From Haematobacter missouriensis (lineage in GTDB: Bacteria; Pseudomonadota; Alphaproteobacteria; Rhodobacterales; Rhodobacteraceae): DNA of 64,000 nucleotides. Of the stretch, positions 1 through 8,961 are shown piece after piece. Within the stretch, counting starts at the first letter, position 1; each line of letters starts with the position of its first letter. The DNA lies in the NCBI RefSeq assembly GCF_000740775.1, contig NZ_JFGS01000004.1, positions 1 through 64,000 on the forward strand, read 5' to 3'. The position numbers were made by a program, and so were the translations under genes. The notes beneath the pieces are model-generated. The model saw nothing but the letters and a program-made list of their open reading frames with translations. It was not told the DNA's origin and searched no databases.

Positions 1-103
1 GCCTGGCCGGATAACCTCGGAATCTGCACGCGATCACGTCGATCATCCTGCGGAAGCCATATGCGAGAACCGCTGACCACAGGCGCGGTTCTGTGAAAGC
101 AGC

Positions 104-610
104 ATGGCAACGGGCGACTTTCATGGTCGCGCACCGGCTTATGGAACTGACCGCGACGGAGGCGACATATCAGCCGGCGCTTGGCGACGGTACCGTTCAG
201 CGCAAGCTCGACAGGCCGCGCCTGGGGCAGGTTGGATGGAGGCTGTCGCTATCGATCCAGGGGGGTGCGGAAATCTTGCTGCCCGGCCCCTCCTCCCTCT
301 CTCCCCGTACATACTGATTTACAGCCTGCCGATGTTCGGACTGTTCCTCAATGCGGGTGGCGTGATTCACGGATATCTCGCGACCAATATCCTGCCAGTG
401 CGGAAGTTCCGCTCCCGGCGTCCGCCCTGTTGTTCGAGGGCGGCTAACAGTATTCCGGCGTCCGCTCCGGTGCCGCCTTGCCTGCGCGAACTGCCTTCCG
501 CGGGTACCTATGTCGTCTCGGAGACTCCCGCAGAGTTGCCTTTGCCAGCGGCGGCCCTGTTGCTCGCCACACCGCTGGCTTTGCTCGCGGCCCGAAGCGG
601 GCGGCGCTAA
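104..610 (+). pseudogene. possible decayed VPLPA-CTERM exported protein
   Basis: The first 600 bases hold no convincing intact gene. One open frame ends at 610 with a tail resembling a VPLPA-CTERM sorting signal: a LPLPAAALLL motif, a hydrophobic stretch, then basic residues (ARSGRR). About 130 bases upstream, in another frame, EVPLPASALLFEGG runs into a stop at 445-447, and a third fragment, APVPPCLREL, lies between them. The rest of the frame is not protein-like, being rich in Arg, Pro and Ala in the manner of a chance GC-rich frame. The simplest reading is a frameshifted remnant of one or more VPLPA-CTERM proteins. No exosortase is in the window. Its stop overlaps the stop of the convergent gene at 607. 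A chance hydrophobic tail is possible. Confidence 0.28.
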
Positions 611-2676
611 CGGCGCCCTTCGCGAAGCCATGCCCCGACCGCAAGCAGCCCGGCGGCGAGCAGGAAAGCCCAAGGCGGCAGCAGGGCCGCAACCTGCACA
701 TCGGTGGTCACATAGGCCTGACGCGGCGTGATGGCGAGCCAGCCACGACCTGCGGCCAGACGCCCTTCCGAAACCTCGCGGATCGTGGGGATACCATCCT
801 CGACCGGGAATATGCCGCCACGGGTCGCAGCGACCAGCGGCGCTAGTCTGTCGCCCGTGGCAATGGTTTGCTCAAACTCCTTGGGGGCGGAGGGGCCGAG
901 CGCGACGACCGTCTCCAACTCCCCGTCGGTAAGCCGGTATAGCCCTATTGACGGTGCAATATAGGTGGCGGTGAACCTCCCCGGCTCCGTCTCCTCCAGC
1001 GGCACGACGGTGGTTGCGCCATCCGCGGCGGTGATCGTCACCTGACGCGGATCATCCTTGAGGGACCGCCGGGTGATGGTGATGGACTGACCATCAGCGG
1101 TGGCGATCAGTGCCTCCTCTTCCAGCTCCGGTTCCTTCATCGTCCAGTGGGCGAGGCGGCGGAGCAGTTCGAGCTGCGGCCCGCCGCCTTCGTAACCACG
1201 TCCCCAGAGCCACGCCTGATCAGAAGCCAGCAGCGCGACCCGTCCCTTCCCGACCCGGTCGAGAATGAGAAGCGGCTTATCCTCCGCGCCCGACATCACC
1301 ACCTCTCCGCTACGAGGCAGAAGCTCCATCAGGCGGAACCAGCGGCCCCATCCCGGCTCCCCATCCTCTCCGGGAGGCGAGAACTTCTCCAATCCCTCCG
1401 TCACCGGATGCCGGTGGCCGACATCGGTGATCTCCGGACGGAACGGCTGCTGGATCACCCGCCCCGATGGCGTGGCAGGCAGCGCCGCTGCCAGAGGCGA
1501 GCGGTAAAGGCTGTCGGCAGAGGCGCTCTCCGGTCCGCCCGCGACCAGCACCGCGCCACCCTGCTCCACGTAATTTCGCACATTCTCCAGATAGGCGGCG
1601 GGCAGGATGCCGCGCAGCCGGTAGCGATCAAAGATGATGAGGTCGAACTCCTCGATCTTGTCGATGAAAAGCTCCCGCGTGGGAAAGGCGATGAGCGATA
1701 GTTCAGAAACCGGAACGCCGTCCTGCTTCTCTGGCGGGCGCAGGATGGTGAAGTGCACCAGATCGACCGACGCATCGGATTTCAGCAGGTTGCGCCACGT
1801 CCGCTCCCCCGCATGAGGCTCGCCGGAGACGAGCAGTACGCGGAGCCGGTCGCGGACCCCGTTGATCTGAACGACAGCGGAGTTGTTCCTGTCGGTCAGC
1901 TCACCCGGTGCGGCAGCAACGTCGAATTGCAAAACGTTCATACCGCCATGGGGCAGTCGCACGGGCAATTCCAGATCCTCGCCCACGGGAACCGTCACCA
2001 CCGTCGGCTCGCCACCGTCGATGGCCAGCGTAAGCTGTGCCTGATCGCGGAGTTCCGGCGGAACCTCTCCCTGATCCTCAATGCGGAGTGTCAGGCGCAC
2101 CTCTTCGCCCAAAATGGCGAAAGGTGGCGCATTCTTGATGATGAGCCTTCGGTCCCAGTCGTGGCTCTGGCCCGTCAGCAGCACGTGCAAGGGCGCGGGC
2201 AGATCGGGCGCGAGCTCCATGTCATGCACCTGACCATCCGTAACAAGGATCGCTCCTGCCACCCTGTCCCGCGGCTCGTTGGCGAGCGCATCGGAAAGCG
2301 CGGTCATCACGCGGGACCCGGTGTTGCCTTCTCCGTCGGGGACGTGAACGGTGCGAAGCTCCACATTCCGCAGACCTCCGAGCCGGTCGCTCAGGGCGCG
2401 GACGGCCTCCTCCACTTGGGCGGGCCGATCTGCAATACGGTTGCTGGAACTGTCGTCCACCACAAGCAGAACGATGTCGCTCAGCGGGTCGCGCGTCTCC
2501 CGCTGCAACGAAGGATTGGCAAGCGCGAGCATCAGCGCAACCCCCGCCAACGCCCTGAGCCACCAGCCAGGAGAGCCGCGCCAGAAGGACAGCCCCACCA
2601 ACAGAACAAGCGCCACACCTAAGGCCCAGATCAGCGGCCAAGGTAGCAGCGGTGAAAGGAGTATGCTGTCTGTCAT
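607..2676 (-). CDS. large membrane protein with vWA-like and glutamine-amidotransferase-like domains (Bat-like cluster)
   Basis: A 689-residue protein of the type usually annotated as a conserved membrane protein or putative glutamine amidotransferase. Two N-terminal membrane segments (about 12-30 and 38-54) precede a vWA-like start with a MIDAS-like D-x-S-x-S (DDSSS, 74-78). The middle resembles a class I amidotransferase fold (VLLVSGEPHAG near 280, EFDLIIFD, VEQGGAVLVAGGPES), but I see no catalytic Cys-His-Glu triad, so it is probably not an enzyme. A single membrane segment (about 662-680) and RREGRR close the protein, so the bulk should be periplasmic. It is the last gene of the MoxR-DUF58-DUF4159 cluster, 40 bases after its neighbour. 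It probably works with them as an envelope complex; the substrate is unknown. Confidence 0.75.
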   Translation of the reverse strand: MTDSILLSPLLPWPLIWALGVALVLLVGLSFWRGSPGWWLRALAGVALMLALANPSLQRETRDPLSDIVLLVVDDSSSNRIADRPAQVEEAVRALSDRLGGLRNVELRTVHVPDGEGNTGSRVMTALSDALANEPRDRVAGAILVTDGQVHDMELAPDLPAPLHVLLTGQSHDWDRRLIIKNAPPFAILGEEVRLTLRIEDQGEVPPELRDQAQLTLAIDGGEPTVVTVPVGEDLELPVRLPHGGMNVLQFDVAAAPGELTDRNNSAVVQINGVRDRLRVLLVSGEPHAGERTWRNLLKSDASVDLVHFTILRPPEKQDGVPVSELSLIAFPTRELFIDKIEEFDLIIFDRYRLRGILPAAYLENVRNYVEQGGAVLVAGGPESASADSLYRSPLAAALPATPSGRVIQQPFRPEITDVGHRHPVTEGLEKFSPPGEDGEPGWGRWFRLMELLPRSGEVVMSGAEDKPLLILDRVGKGRVALLASDQAWLWGRGYEGGGPQLELLRRLAHWTMKEPELEEEALIATADGQSITITRRSLKDDPRQVTITAADGATTVVPLEETEPGRFTATYIAPSIGLYRLTDGELETVVALGPSAPKEFEQTIATGDRLAPLVAATRGGIFPVEDGIPTIREVSEGRLAAGRGWLAITPRQAYVTTDVQVAALLPPWAFLLAAGLLAVGAWLREGRR

Positions 2677-2716
2677 GAGATTGCTTCGCCGCTCGCCGCG
2701 GGCCCTTTACGGCAGG

Positions 2717-5515
2717 TCATTGACCCAGCCTGTCAAGCAACGCGGGCACGTGGACCTGATCGGATTTGTAGTTGCCGGTCAGCACATGCATGATGAGGTT
2801 GATGCCGAAACGCGCAGCGATCTCCCGTTGCCGCTCGCCCGAGGTGCCGCGTCCGATCGCCATGAGCGGCATGCCGTTGTCGCTCACCGCCCAGGCGGAG
2901 GCCCAGTCGTTGCCGCCGATGACTACTGGTGTCACCCCGTCGTTCAGGTTTCGGAACGGCATCCCCTCCACCTGTTCGGCATCCGGGGGCGCTGCTTCCC
3001 CCCAGATGTCGTGGCTGTTGAAACGACCGGGGAAGTCCTGAAGCAGGTAGAACGTCCGGGTCAGAACGTGGTCTGCCGGCAGCTTCTCCAGCGGTGGAAT
3101 GTCGAGCGGCGCCGCGATGAGCGCGAGCCTCCGCCCCTCCGGCGTCTGCCCGCCCCCTGCGCTTGCCATATCGGCGTCGCGCGTGTCGAACAGGATCAGC
3201 CCGCCGGAGCGCAGATAGCGGTTCAGGTTGGCATATGCGTGATCCGAGGGGAGGCGTTCATCAGCGGTGATCGGCCAGTAGAGGAAAGGGAAGAACGCAA
3301 GTTCGTCCCGCTCAAGATCAACTCCGATCGGCTGTCCGGGCTCTACCGACGTGCGCTCGGACAGACGCTGCGACAGGCCCTGAAGCCCCGCCCGCGAAAC
3401 GCGATCCACGGCGGCATCCCCCGTCTGGACATAGGCCAGAACCACTTCCGCCGTCGCCGCCATGGCAAAATCGTCGCCCGAGGCCGACTGTTCCTGCGCT
3501 CGCGCATCCGGCGCTGTCAGGAAGGCCGCGACGATCAGCACAGCCGCTGTGCCGAACCGCCGTCGCACCCCCCCGCCAAGGCGCCCGGCAAGCCAGAGCG
3601 ACAACAGCAGATCGAGGAGCAGAAGCAGCAGCCCGATTGTCAGCACGCCCCCCTTCAGGTCGCGCTCCGTCTCGGCCACGAGCCCTTCGACACGCACGCC
3701 GGGCGGCCAGGTGGCCAGGGTCAATACCGCCTCCGGCCCGATCACATTCCGGGCGATGCGCCTGTCGTCGCCTGCGTAAAGCCCCGGAGGCGTAGCGGGC
3801 CCCGGTGGGGAACTCGCCAGCACCTCGCCCGCGATTCCGGGCAGGGCGCCCGCGCGATTGACCCGTCCGAAGGCGTCGATCACTTCCTCTGGCACCCATG
3901 TCGTTCCCGCCAGATCGTCAGCAGCGCCCCCCATGCCCATTCCCGCGCTGACCGACAGCCGTTCAAGCATCTGGACAAAAAGACCTGAGAGCGGAAGGCT
4001 CGACCATTCCGCATTCGCGGTGACGTGGAACAGAACGACCTGCCCCTGACCCACCGCCTTTCGTGTTACCAGCGGTGTGCCGTCCGAGAGCGAGGCGATC
4101 GTCCGCTCTGAAAGCTGCGGGTCCGGCTGGGCCATCACCTGCGCTGTAATGCTCACATCGGAGGGGATTGGCAGGCCGTAGAACGGGGAACCGGGCGCGA
4201 AGGCGCGAAGGGTCTTGGGCTCGCCCCAGCTCATCGCACCGCCTATGGAGCGGCCTCCCTCCCGCAGACGCACAGGCAGCAGCGGGTCCTCCGCAGTCCG
4301 GCTCACGTCGCTTGCTGCCAGTGCGGGTCCGGCGAAGCGGAGCAGCAGGCCCCCCTCCTCCATCCAGGCGACGAGACGGGCGCTCTCCTCCTCCGACACG
4401 CGGGCGATATCGGGCATGACTATGACGTCGGGAGAGGCGAGCAGCATGTCCTCCAACGGTCCCTCCATCAGATCGGCGGTGGGTTGCAGCGCTTCCCGGA
4501 GGAAATGGCTGGGTGAGAGGAGGGCCAGCCCCTCCCGGTCGCTCCGCGCCGCGACAATGGCGACCTTGCGGCGCTTCAGGGCATCGTCGGTAAGGCTCAC
4601 CGCTGCGGCGGACCGCTGACCGGGCATCTCGAACCGGGTGATGCGGTTTCGCAGTTCGGGCGGCAGCGACAGCTCCGTTCCGGCCTCCGTCGCGGAGGCG
4701 GCGAAACCGGCGCTTCCTCGAACCAGTTCCCGTTCGATCCCCGCGGGATCGCGTCCGAAGGCCGCGATATCCACGGTTGTCGCCGGACCCCCGGGGGGAC
4801 GAATCGCCTGAAGCGCGATCATTCCGTTACTATAGACAGGTGGTTTCAGGCCATAGATCAGGTGCGGCGTCTCATAGACAGTGACCGTTCCGCGGGATTG
4901 CAGGGCGGAAAGCAGCGGCTCGCGGCTTTCACGCGCCATACCGTCGGAGAGCCAGTAGCTCTCCATTCCCTCCCGGGGAAGCCGGTCGATGAAGGCGCGC
5001 ACGGCCTCTGCATCCGGCTCCCATGGACGGGGTTGAACTGCAGGCAGGCGTGCGCGCCATGCCTCAGCCGCAAGGAAGTCGGGCGCGGCCCCCGCCTTCG
5101 GCAGATCCGCGAGCGCTACGACGGCAACCGGGCGACCAGCCCGAGCCGCCTCCGACAGCAGGCCGTCCATGCGCTCCACCCGACGCTGCCAGTCCCCCGC
5201 ATCCGCCCAGGTGCCATCGGCGAGGATCAGCAACGGCCCGCTTTCAGGTCGCTGCGGCGTTGGGTTCAGCACAGGCCCCGCAAAGCCCAGGATGAGCAGC
5301 GCCACCGCCGCTGCGCGGAGCAGCAGCAGCCACCACGGTGTCTTGTCGGCAACCGTCTCCTCGTCCTTCAGGCCAAGAAGGAGCGCCACCCCCGGAAACC
5401 GGCGGCGGATGGGCGCGGGCGGCACGGCGCGGAGCAGGAGCCACAGAACAGGAAGCACGACCAGCGCCGCGAGAAGCAATGGCGCGGTGAACCCTACGGG
5501 GCCGATCATCCACAT
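2717..5515 (-). CDS. BatA-N-terminal / DUF4159 domain membrane protein
   Basis: A 932-residue protein. The N-terminus (FTAPLLLAALVVLPVLWLLL, then PIRRRFPGVALLLGL) is the aerotolerance regulator N-terminal (BatA-type) domain with two membrane helices. A long periplasmic region with vWA/amidotransferase-like strands follows, then a membrane helix near 640-660. The last roughly 215 residues match DUF4159 (FFPFLYWPITADE, LRSGGLILFDTRDAD, a conserved SHD/W region, GRGTSGERQREIAARFG). I chose ATG at 5515 because it overlaps the upstream TGA (TGATG) and has an AAGGGGG ribosome site; a start 33 bases upstream is also open. It is translationally coupled to the DUF58 gene. Family knowledge links such clusters to envelope stress or aerotolerance; the role here is inferred. 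Confidence 0.85.
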   Translation of the reverse strand: MWMIGPVGFTAPLLLAALVVLPVLWLLLRAVPPAPIRRRFPGVALLLGLKDEETVADKTPWWLLLLRAAAVALLILGFAGPVLNPTPQRPESGPLLILADGTWADAGDWQRRVERMDGLLSEAARAGRPVAVVALADLPKAGAAPDFLAAEAWRARLPAVQPRPWEPDAEAVRAFIDRLPREGMESYWLSDGMARESREPLLSALQSRGTVTVYETPHLIYGLKPPVYSNGMIALQAIRPPGGPATTVDIAAFGRDPAGIERELVRGSAGFAASATEAGTELSLPPELRNRITRFEMPGQRSAAAVSLTDDALKRRKVAIVAARSDREGLALLSPSHFLREALQPTADLMEGPLEDMLLASPDVIVMPDIARVSEEESARLVAWMEEGGLLLRFAGPALAASDVSRTAEDPLLPVRLREGGRSIGGAMSWGEPKTLRAFAPGSPFYGLPIPSDVSITAQVMAQPDPQLSERTIASLSDGTPLVTRKAVGQGQVVLFHVTANAEWSSLPLSGLFVQMLERLSVSAGMGMGGAADDLAGTTWVPEEVIDAFGRVNRAGALPGIAGEVLASSPPGPATPPGLYAGDDRRIARNVIGPEAVLTLATWPPGVRVEGLVAETERDLKGGVLTIGLLLLLLDLLLSLWLAGRLGGGVRRRFGTAAVLIVAAFLTAPDARAQEQSASGDDFAMAATAEVVLAYVQTGDAAVDRVSRAGLQGLSQRLSERTSVEPGQPIGVDLERDELAFFPFLYWPITADERLPSDHAYANLNRYLRSGGLILFDTRDADMASAGGGQTPEGRRLALIAAPLDIPPLEKLPADHVLTRTFYLLQDFPGRFNSHDIWGEAAPPDAEQVEGMPFRNLNDGVTPVVIGGNDWASAWAVSDNGMPLMAIGRGTSGERQREIAARFGINLIMHVLTGNYKSDQVHVPALLDRLGQ

Positions 5516-6390
5516 CAATGCCCCCTTTCCGTCGCGCCATAAAGCCACAGAAGCGCGCTCAGCGCGGTGTTCCCGGTGTGATGGGTGGAGAACTGCCAGC
5601 CCGCTGCCGTAGCGAGCGCGGAGAGCTTATCTTTCCGCTCCGCCAGACGGTCCAGATAGCGGCGGCGCAGATCCCCCGCCTTGCGGGTTTCAAAGCTCAC
5701 CGCGCCAGTAACGCTCTCAAAGATCGTGCGCCCGTCGAAGGGGAAATCCTCCTCTACCGGGTCCAGCACCTGCAAAAGCGCGCCTCGCACGCCGCGGCCG
5801 GTCGCTTCGCCAATGGCGCGCTCCACACCTTCCAGGTCGCCTAGAAAGTCCGACAGGAACACCGCGCGGGAATGTGCGGCCAAGGCGCGTCCGTCGGGGT
5901 CGGCATGGTCGCCGCCGTCCTGCGTCCGGGTCAGCGCATCGGCCAGACGCAGAAGTTGCGCCTGGCCGGCGCGGGGCGGCGCATCGGTGCCCAGCAGGCC
6001 CACACGTTCATTGCCCCGGATCATCAGGACGGACAGGGCGAGCGCCAGAAGCTCTGCCCGGGCGCGTTTATCGGGCCGGTTCGGCGTCCCGCTGAATGCC
6101 ATGGAACGGCCCGGGTCGATCCAGACCATGACGCTCTGCGCCGCCTGCCACTCCCGTTCTCGTACGAAATGGGTGTCCGAACGCGCGGAGCGCCGCCAGT
6201 CGATCGACCGCGCCTCATCGCCGCTCTGGAACGCGCGGTACTGCCAGAATTCCTCGCCCATGCCGGAACGCCGCCGCCCATGCGGACCAAGCAGAACCGT
6301 CGCCGCCAGCTGCTCTGCCGCGGCAAGCAGCGGCGGCAGCCCGCCGGCCAGATTTTCGGCGCTTTCGCGTAGATGGGCGGCCTCGCTCAC
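5515..6390 (-). CDS. DUF58 domain protein (MoxR partner)
   Basis: A 291-residue DUF58 protein. The signature is clear: a basic N-terminal section (GPHGRRRSGMGEEFWQYR), then GDEARSIDWRRSARSDTHFVRERE (about 56-79), the classic DUF58 core, followed by a vWA-like beginning (VMVWIDPGRSM, about 88-98). No membrane segment is apparent, so the protein is probably cytosolic or peripheral. DUF58 proteins almost always sit beside a MoxR AAA ATPase and vWA membrane proteins, as here: its start overlaps the moxR stop by 4 bases (6387-6390) and its stop is coupled to the next gene. Likely an adaptor between the ATPase and the membrane vWA proteins; this is inference from family context. Confidence 0.9.
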   Translation of the reverse strand: MSEAAHLRESAENLAGGLPPLLAAAEQLAATVLLGPHGRRRSGMGEEFWQYRAFQSGDEARSIDWRRSARSDTHFVREREWQAAQSVMVWIDPGRSMAFSGTPNRPDKRARAELLALALSVLMIRGNERVGLLGTDAPPRAGQAQLLRLADALTRTQDGGDHADPDGRALAAHSRAVFLSDFLGDLEGVERAIGEATGRGVRGALLQVLDPVEEDFPFDGRTIFESVTGAVSFETRKAGDLRRRYLDRLAERKDKLSALATAAGWQFSTHHTGNTALSALLWLYGATERGH

Positions 6391-7394
6391 GCCGCGGCCT
6401 CGATGCCCGCAACGCGCCCGACGGCAGTAGCGATGACATCGGAAAGCTGCACCCCCCGCGCCCGCGCCCCGAAGTTCAGCGCCATCCTATGGATGAGCAC
6501 CGGCCGTGCCAGTGCCTGGACGTCCTCCACCGAAGGCGCCAGCCGCCCCTCCAGCAGCGCTCGCGCCCGGACGGTCAGCATCAGCGCCTGCGCCGCACGG
6601 GGACCTGGCCCCCAGCTTACATTTTCCCGCACCACGGCCAGCGCCTCGGGCTCGCCAGGGCGGCAGGACCGGACGAGATCGAGGATCAGTTCCACAACGG
6701 AATCCCCGACCGGCATCCGGCGGACGAGGCGCTGCGCGGCCATCAGTTCCTCCGCCCCAAAGACCTGATGCACCGCGCCATCCTCCACCCCGGTGGTGGC
6801 GATCAGGATGTCCTTCTCCGTCTTGCGGTCGGGGTATTCGACATCGACCTGCACGAGGAACCGGTCAAGCTGCGCCTCCGGCAGCGGATAAGTGCCCTCC
6901 TGCTCGATGGGGTTCTGGGTGGCGAGCACGTGGAACGGCGGGCCGAGCCGCCGGTGCTGTCCGGCGATCGTCACTTCCTGTTCCTGCATGGCCTGCAGCA
7001 GCGCGGACTGCGTGCGGGGGGATGCGCGGTTGATCTCGTCCGCCATCAGCAACTGGCAGAAGATCGGACCCTCGATGAAGCGGAACGCGCGCGAGCCATC
7101 ACCGCCCGTTTCGAGCACTTCGGAGCCGAGAATATCGGCCGGCATGAGATCGGGGGTGAACTGGATGCGGCTGCCCTTCAGCCCCATCACCGTGGAGAGC
7201 GTATCCACGAGCCGCGTCTTCCCCAACCCCGGAAGCCCCACAAGCAGCGCATGTCCGCCGCAAAGCAGCGCGGCGAGCGTCAGCTCCACCACCCTTTCCT
7301 GCCCGATGAACCGCCGGTCGATGGAGGACCGTGCCTCCGCCAGCCTTCCAGCCAGCGCTTCTATGCCCGCCACAAGATCGGTTTCCTCGGTCAT
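6387..7394 (-). CDS. MoxR-family AAA+ ATPase
   Basis: A 335-residue MoxR-type AAA+ ATPase. Walker A is GLPGLGKT (53-60), Walker B is MADEINR, sensor 1 lies in ATQNPIEQEGTYPLPEAQLDRF, and the usual C-terminal lid is present (SWGPGPRAAQALMLTVRARALLEGR). MoxR proteins act as chaperones that mature or regulate vWA-domain partners, and this gene leads a four-gene unit with exactly such partners. The start is the ATG at 7394, which faces the divergent DUF1285 gene across about 97 bases. Length and motifs match the family; nothing is missing. Confidence 0.95.
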   Translation of the reverse strand: MTEETDLVAGIEALAGRLAEARSSIDRRFIGQERVVELTLAALLCGGHALLVGLPGLGKTRLVDTLSTVMGLKGSRIQFTPDLMPADILGSEVLETGGDGSRAFRFIEGPIFCQLLMADEINRASPRTQSALLQAMQEQEVTIAGQHRRLGPPFHVLATQNPIEQEGTYPLPEAQLDRFLVQVDVEYPDRKTEKDILIATTGVEDGAVHQVFGAEELMAAQRLVRRMPVGDSVVELILDLVRSCRPGEPEALAVVRENVSWGPGPRAAQALMLTVRARALLEGRLAPSVEDVQALARPVLIHRMALNFGARARGVQLSDVIATAVGRVAGIEAAA

Positions 7395-7491
7395 GGCGCT
7401 CCCCCTTTTGCCGGGTGATTGTAGGTTATACCAACATTAGAGCCAGATAACGTCACTGGCACAAATGGCAAAACCGTTACCGGAGGAACAG

Positions 7492-8076
7492 ATGGCAGAA
7501 CTTTCGGCGGATGGCCTCGCAAAGAGCGTTTCGGCGGCGCAGGGCGGCAAGAAGGGCCTGCCACCCGTCCATCTGTGGAACCCCCCGTTCTGCGGCGATC
7601 TGGACATGCGGATCGCACGGGACGGGACGTGGTTCTACCGCGGCACCCCTATCGGAAGACCTGAACTGGTGCGGCTCTTTTCCTCCATCCTCAAACTGGA
7701 GGATGGCAAATATTTCCTCGTCACGCCGGGGGAGAAGGTGGGCATCACCGTCGATGACGCCCCCTTCGTTGCTGTGGATTTCGAGCGCGATGGGGCAGGC
7801 AAGGACCAGAACCTCACCTTCACCACGCAGGTCGGGGACATCGCCGCCGCGGGAGAGGAGCATCCGATCCGCGTCGTGCGCGATCCGGCCAGCGGCGAGC
7901 CGTCCCCCTATGTCCATATCCGCCGCGGGCTGGAGGCTCTCATCGATCGTAAAAGCTTCTATCGCCTGGTGGAAATCGCCACCGTGGAAGAGTGGGAGGG
8001 TGAGGATTGGCTGGGCCTGTGGTCAGGCCACAGGTTCTTTCCGATCATTCCCGCGCGCGAGCTTTCCAGTGGCTGA
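7492..8076 (+). CDS. DUF1285 domain protein
   Basis: A 194-residue protein of family DUF1285. Recognisable segments are PPVHLWNPPFCGDLDMRIARDGTWFYRG near the N-terminus, GTPIGRPELVRLFSSILK, YFLVTPGEKVGI, and the C-terminal SFYRLVEIA with WLGLWSGHRFFPI. The function is unknown; the single characterised structures look like small cytosolic binding domains. I chose ATG at 7492 because GGAGGA (7482-7487) lies at ideal spacing before it; an upstream ATG at 7465 would place this site inside the gene. It is divergent from the MoxR cluster, a pairing I recall as common in Rhodobacteraceae, so shared regulation is plausible. Confidence 0.88.
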   Translation: MAELSADGLAKSVSAAQGGKKGLPPVHLWNPPFCGDLDMRIARDGTWFYRGTPIGRPELVRLFSSILKLEDGKYFLVTPGEKVGITVDDAPFVAVDFERDGAGKDQNLTFTTQVGDIAAAGEEHPIRVVRDPASGEPSPYVHIRRGLEALIDRKSFYRLVEIATVEEWEGEDWLGLWSGHRFFPIIPARELSSG

Positions 8077-8961
8077 GCCCTCGCCTCTGGCCCGGCCCGC
8101 GAGAAGCAAAGACCCCGCCGCGGGCAAAGGAGCAGCCGGGCTTACCCCTCCTTCTTCCCGCTCGAGGATAAATACTATGCGACCACAGCTGTGCTGCCGG
8201 TGGGCTGCGGGCGAGGAAACCGGCTATGGCCTCTGCGTTCTGGGAAGTCCGGCACACGCGATGAACGCCTTGGGAGATAGATGAACGCGCCCAGAGAATA
8301 GGGGACAACTGCTCCGCTTCATCGAATTCCGGCTAGAGCATCCGGCACTCATCGGCTTTCCGTAGCCTGACAGGCTGGTAAAAAAGGCTTTTCTAGCCAA
8401 TTTTGGGGCGGAAATCGCTGGCAAATGTGAGGAAATCCAGCCGAAGTCTATATACCGCCGGGCGTTTCCGTACCGACTTTCCGATTTCCGGCACATAGTC
8501 ATGGCATTTCGGGACTTTTCAGCAGCCTGCCAGGTCAATGATAGAGTTCCTCCACCGGAAACGCAGGCCAGGTATTCTGGTGTCGCGGGCGCAGCCCGTT
8601 CCGTTCAAGGATAAAGTAAACCACCAGACCAGACGAAGTTCTCCGGGAAGCTTGGTCCGTCTTTCTCAACCCTCATCTTTAGGGCTTCCCGGCCCGGCCG
8701 CCGTCCGGCATCTCTTCTCTCTTGAGGTCATGACCGGAGGTGAATTTGTAGCCAAGGGGGAACGCATATCGGGGCAGCCGCACGCGTCGCCACCCAAGAT
8801 CCGCGATAGCGCTCCAGATCGACATTCCTATCCGATTGGCGTTCTTTCAATGGTCGAATGTTAACATGAGCTTCCGCATTGTCCCGGCGCTAGCGGTAAC
8901 GCCGGATTGCCTTTTCGGCGGGAGTCGCTAAACCGGCCCAGTGTCCATGAAGGAGTCCGAG
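8077..8961. other. intergenic region without convincing gene
   Basis: About 880 bases between the DUF1285 gene and fumC. Short open frames on both strands lack protein-like composition and ribosome sites. The only structure I can support is the inverted-repeat element at 8365-8537. The final part (8940-8961) carries the fumC ribosome site AAGGAG at 8949-8954. I found no tRNA, riboswitch or clear promoter by eye. Confidence 0.6.
8365..8537. repeat. small inverted-repeat (MITE-like) element, copy A
   Basis: A 173-base element bounded by imperfect inverted repeats: left CCTGACAGGCTGGTAAAAAA, right (reverse complement) CCTGGCAGGCTGCTGAAAAG, about 17 matches in 20. Read on the minus strand, its interior aligns with copy D (30004-30171) over roughly 80 bases, for example CTTCGGCTGGATTT against CTCCGGCTGGATTT, and AAGCCTTTT before the terminal CCTGTCAGGC. 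Shared interiors plus terminal repeats indicate a dispersed non-coding element family. No transposase is present, so any mobility would be in trans. Confidence 0.7.

Noticed and set aside
2351-3988. 545-codon plus-strand frame spanning the two Bat-like genes
   Set aside because: Antisense shadow across a gene junction, rich in Arg, Pro and Gln, no recognisable domain.
8538-8864. 108-codon plus-strand frame after repeat copy A
   Set aside because: No ribosome site, no domain, random GC-rich composition; likely non-coding.
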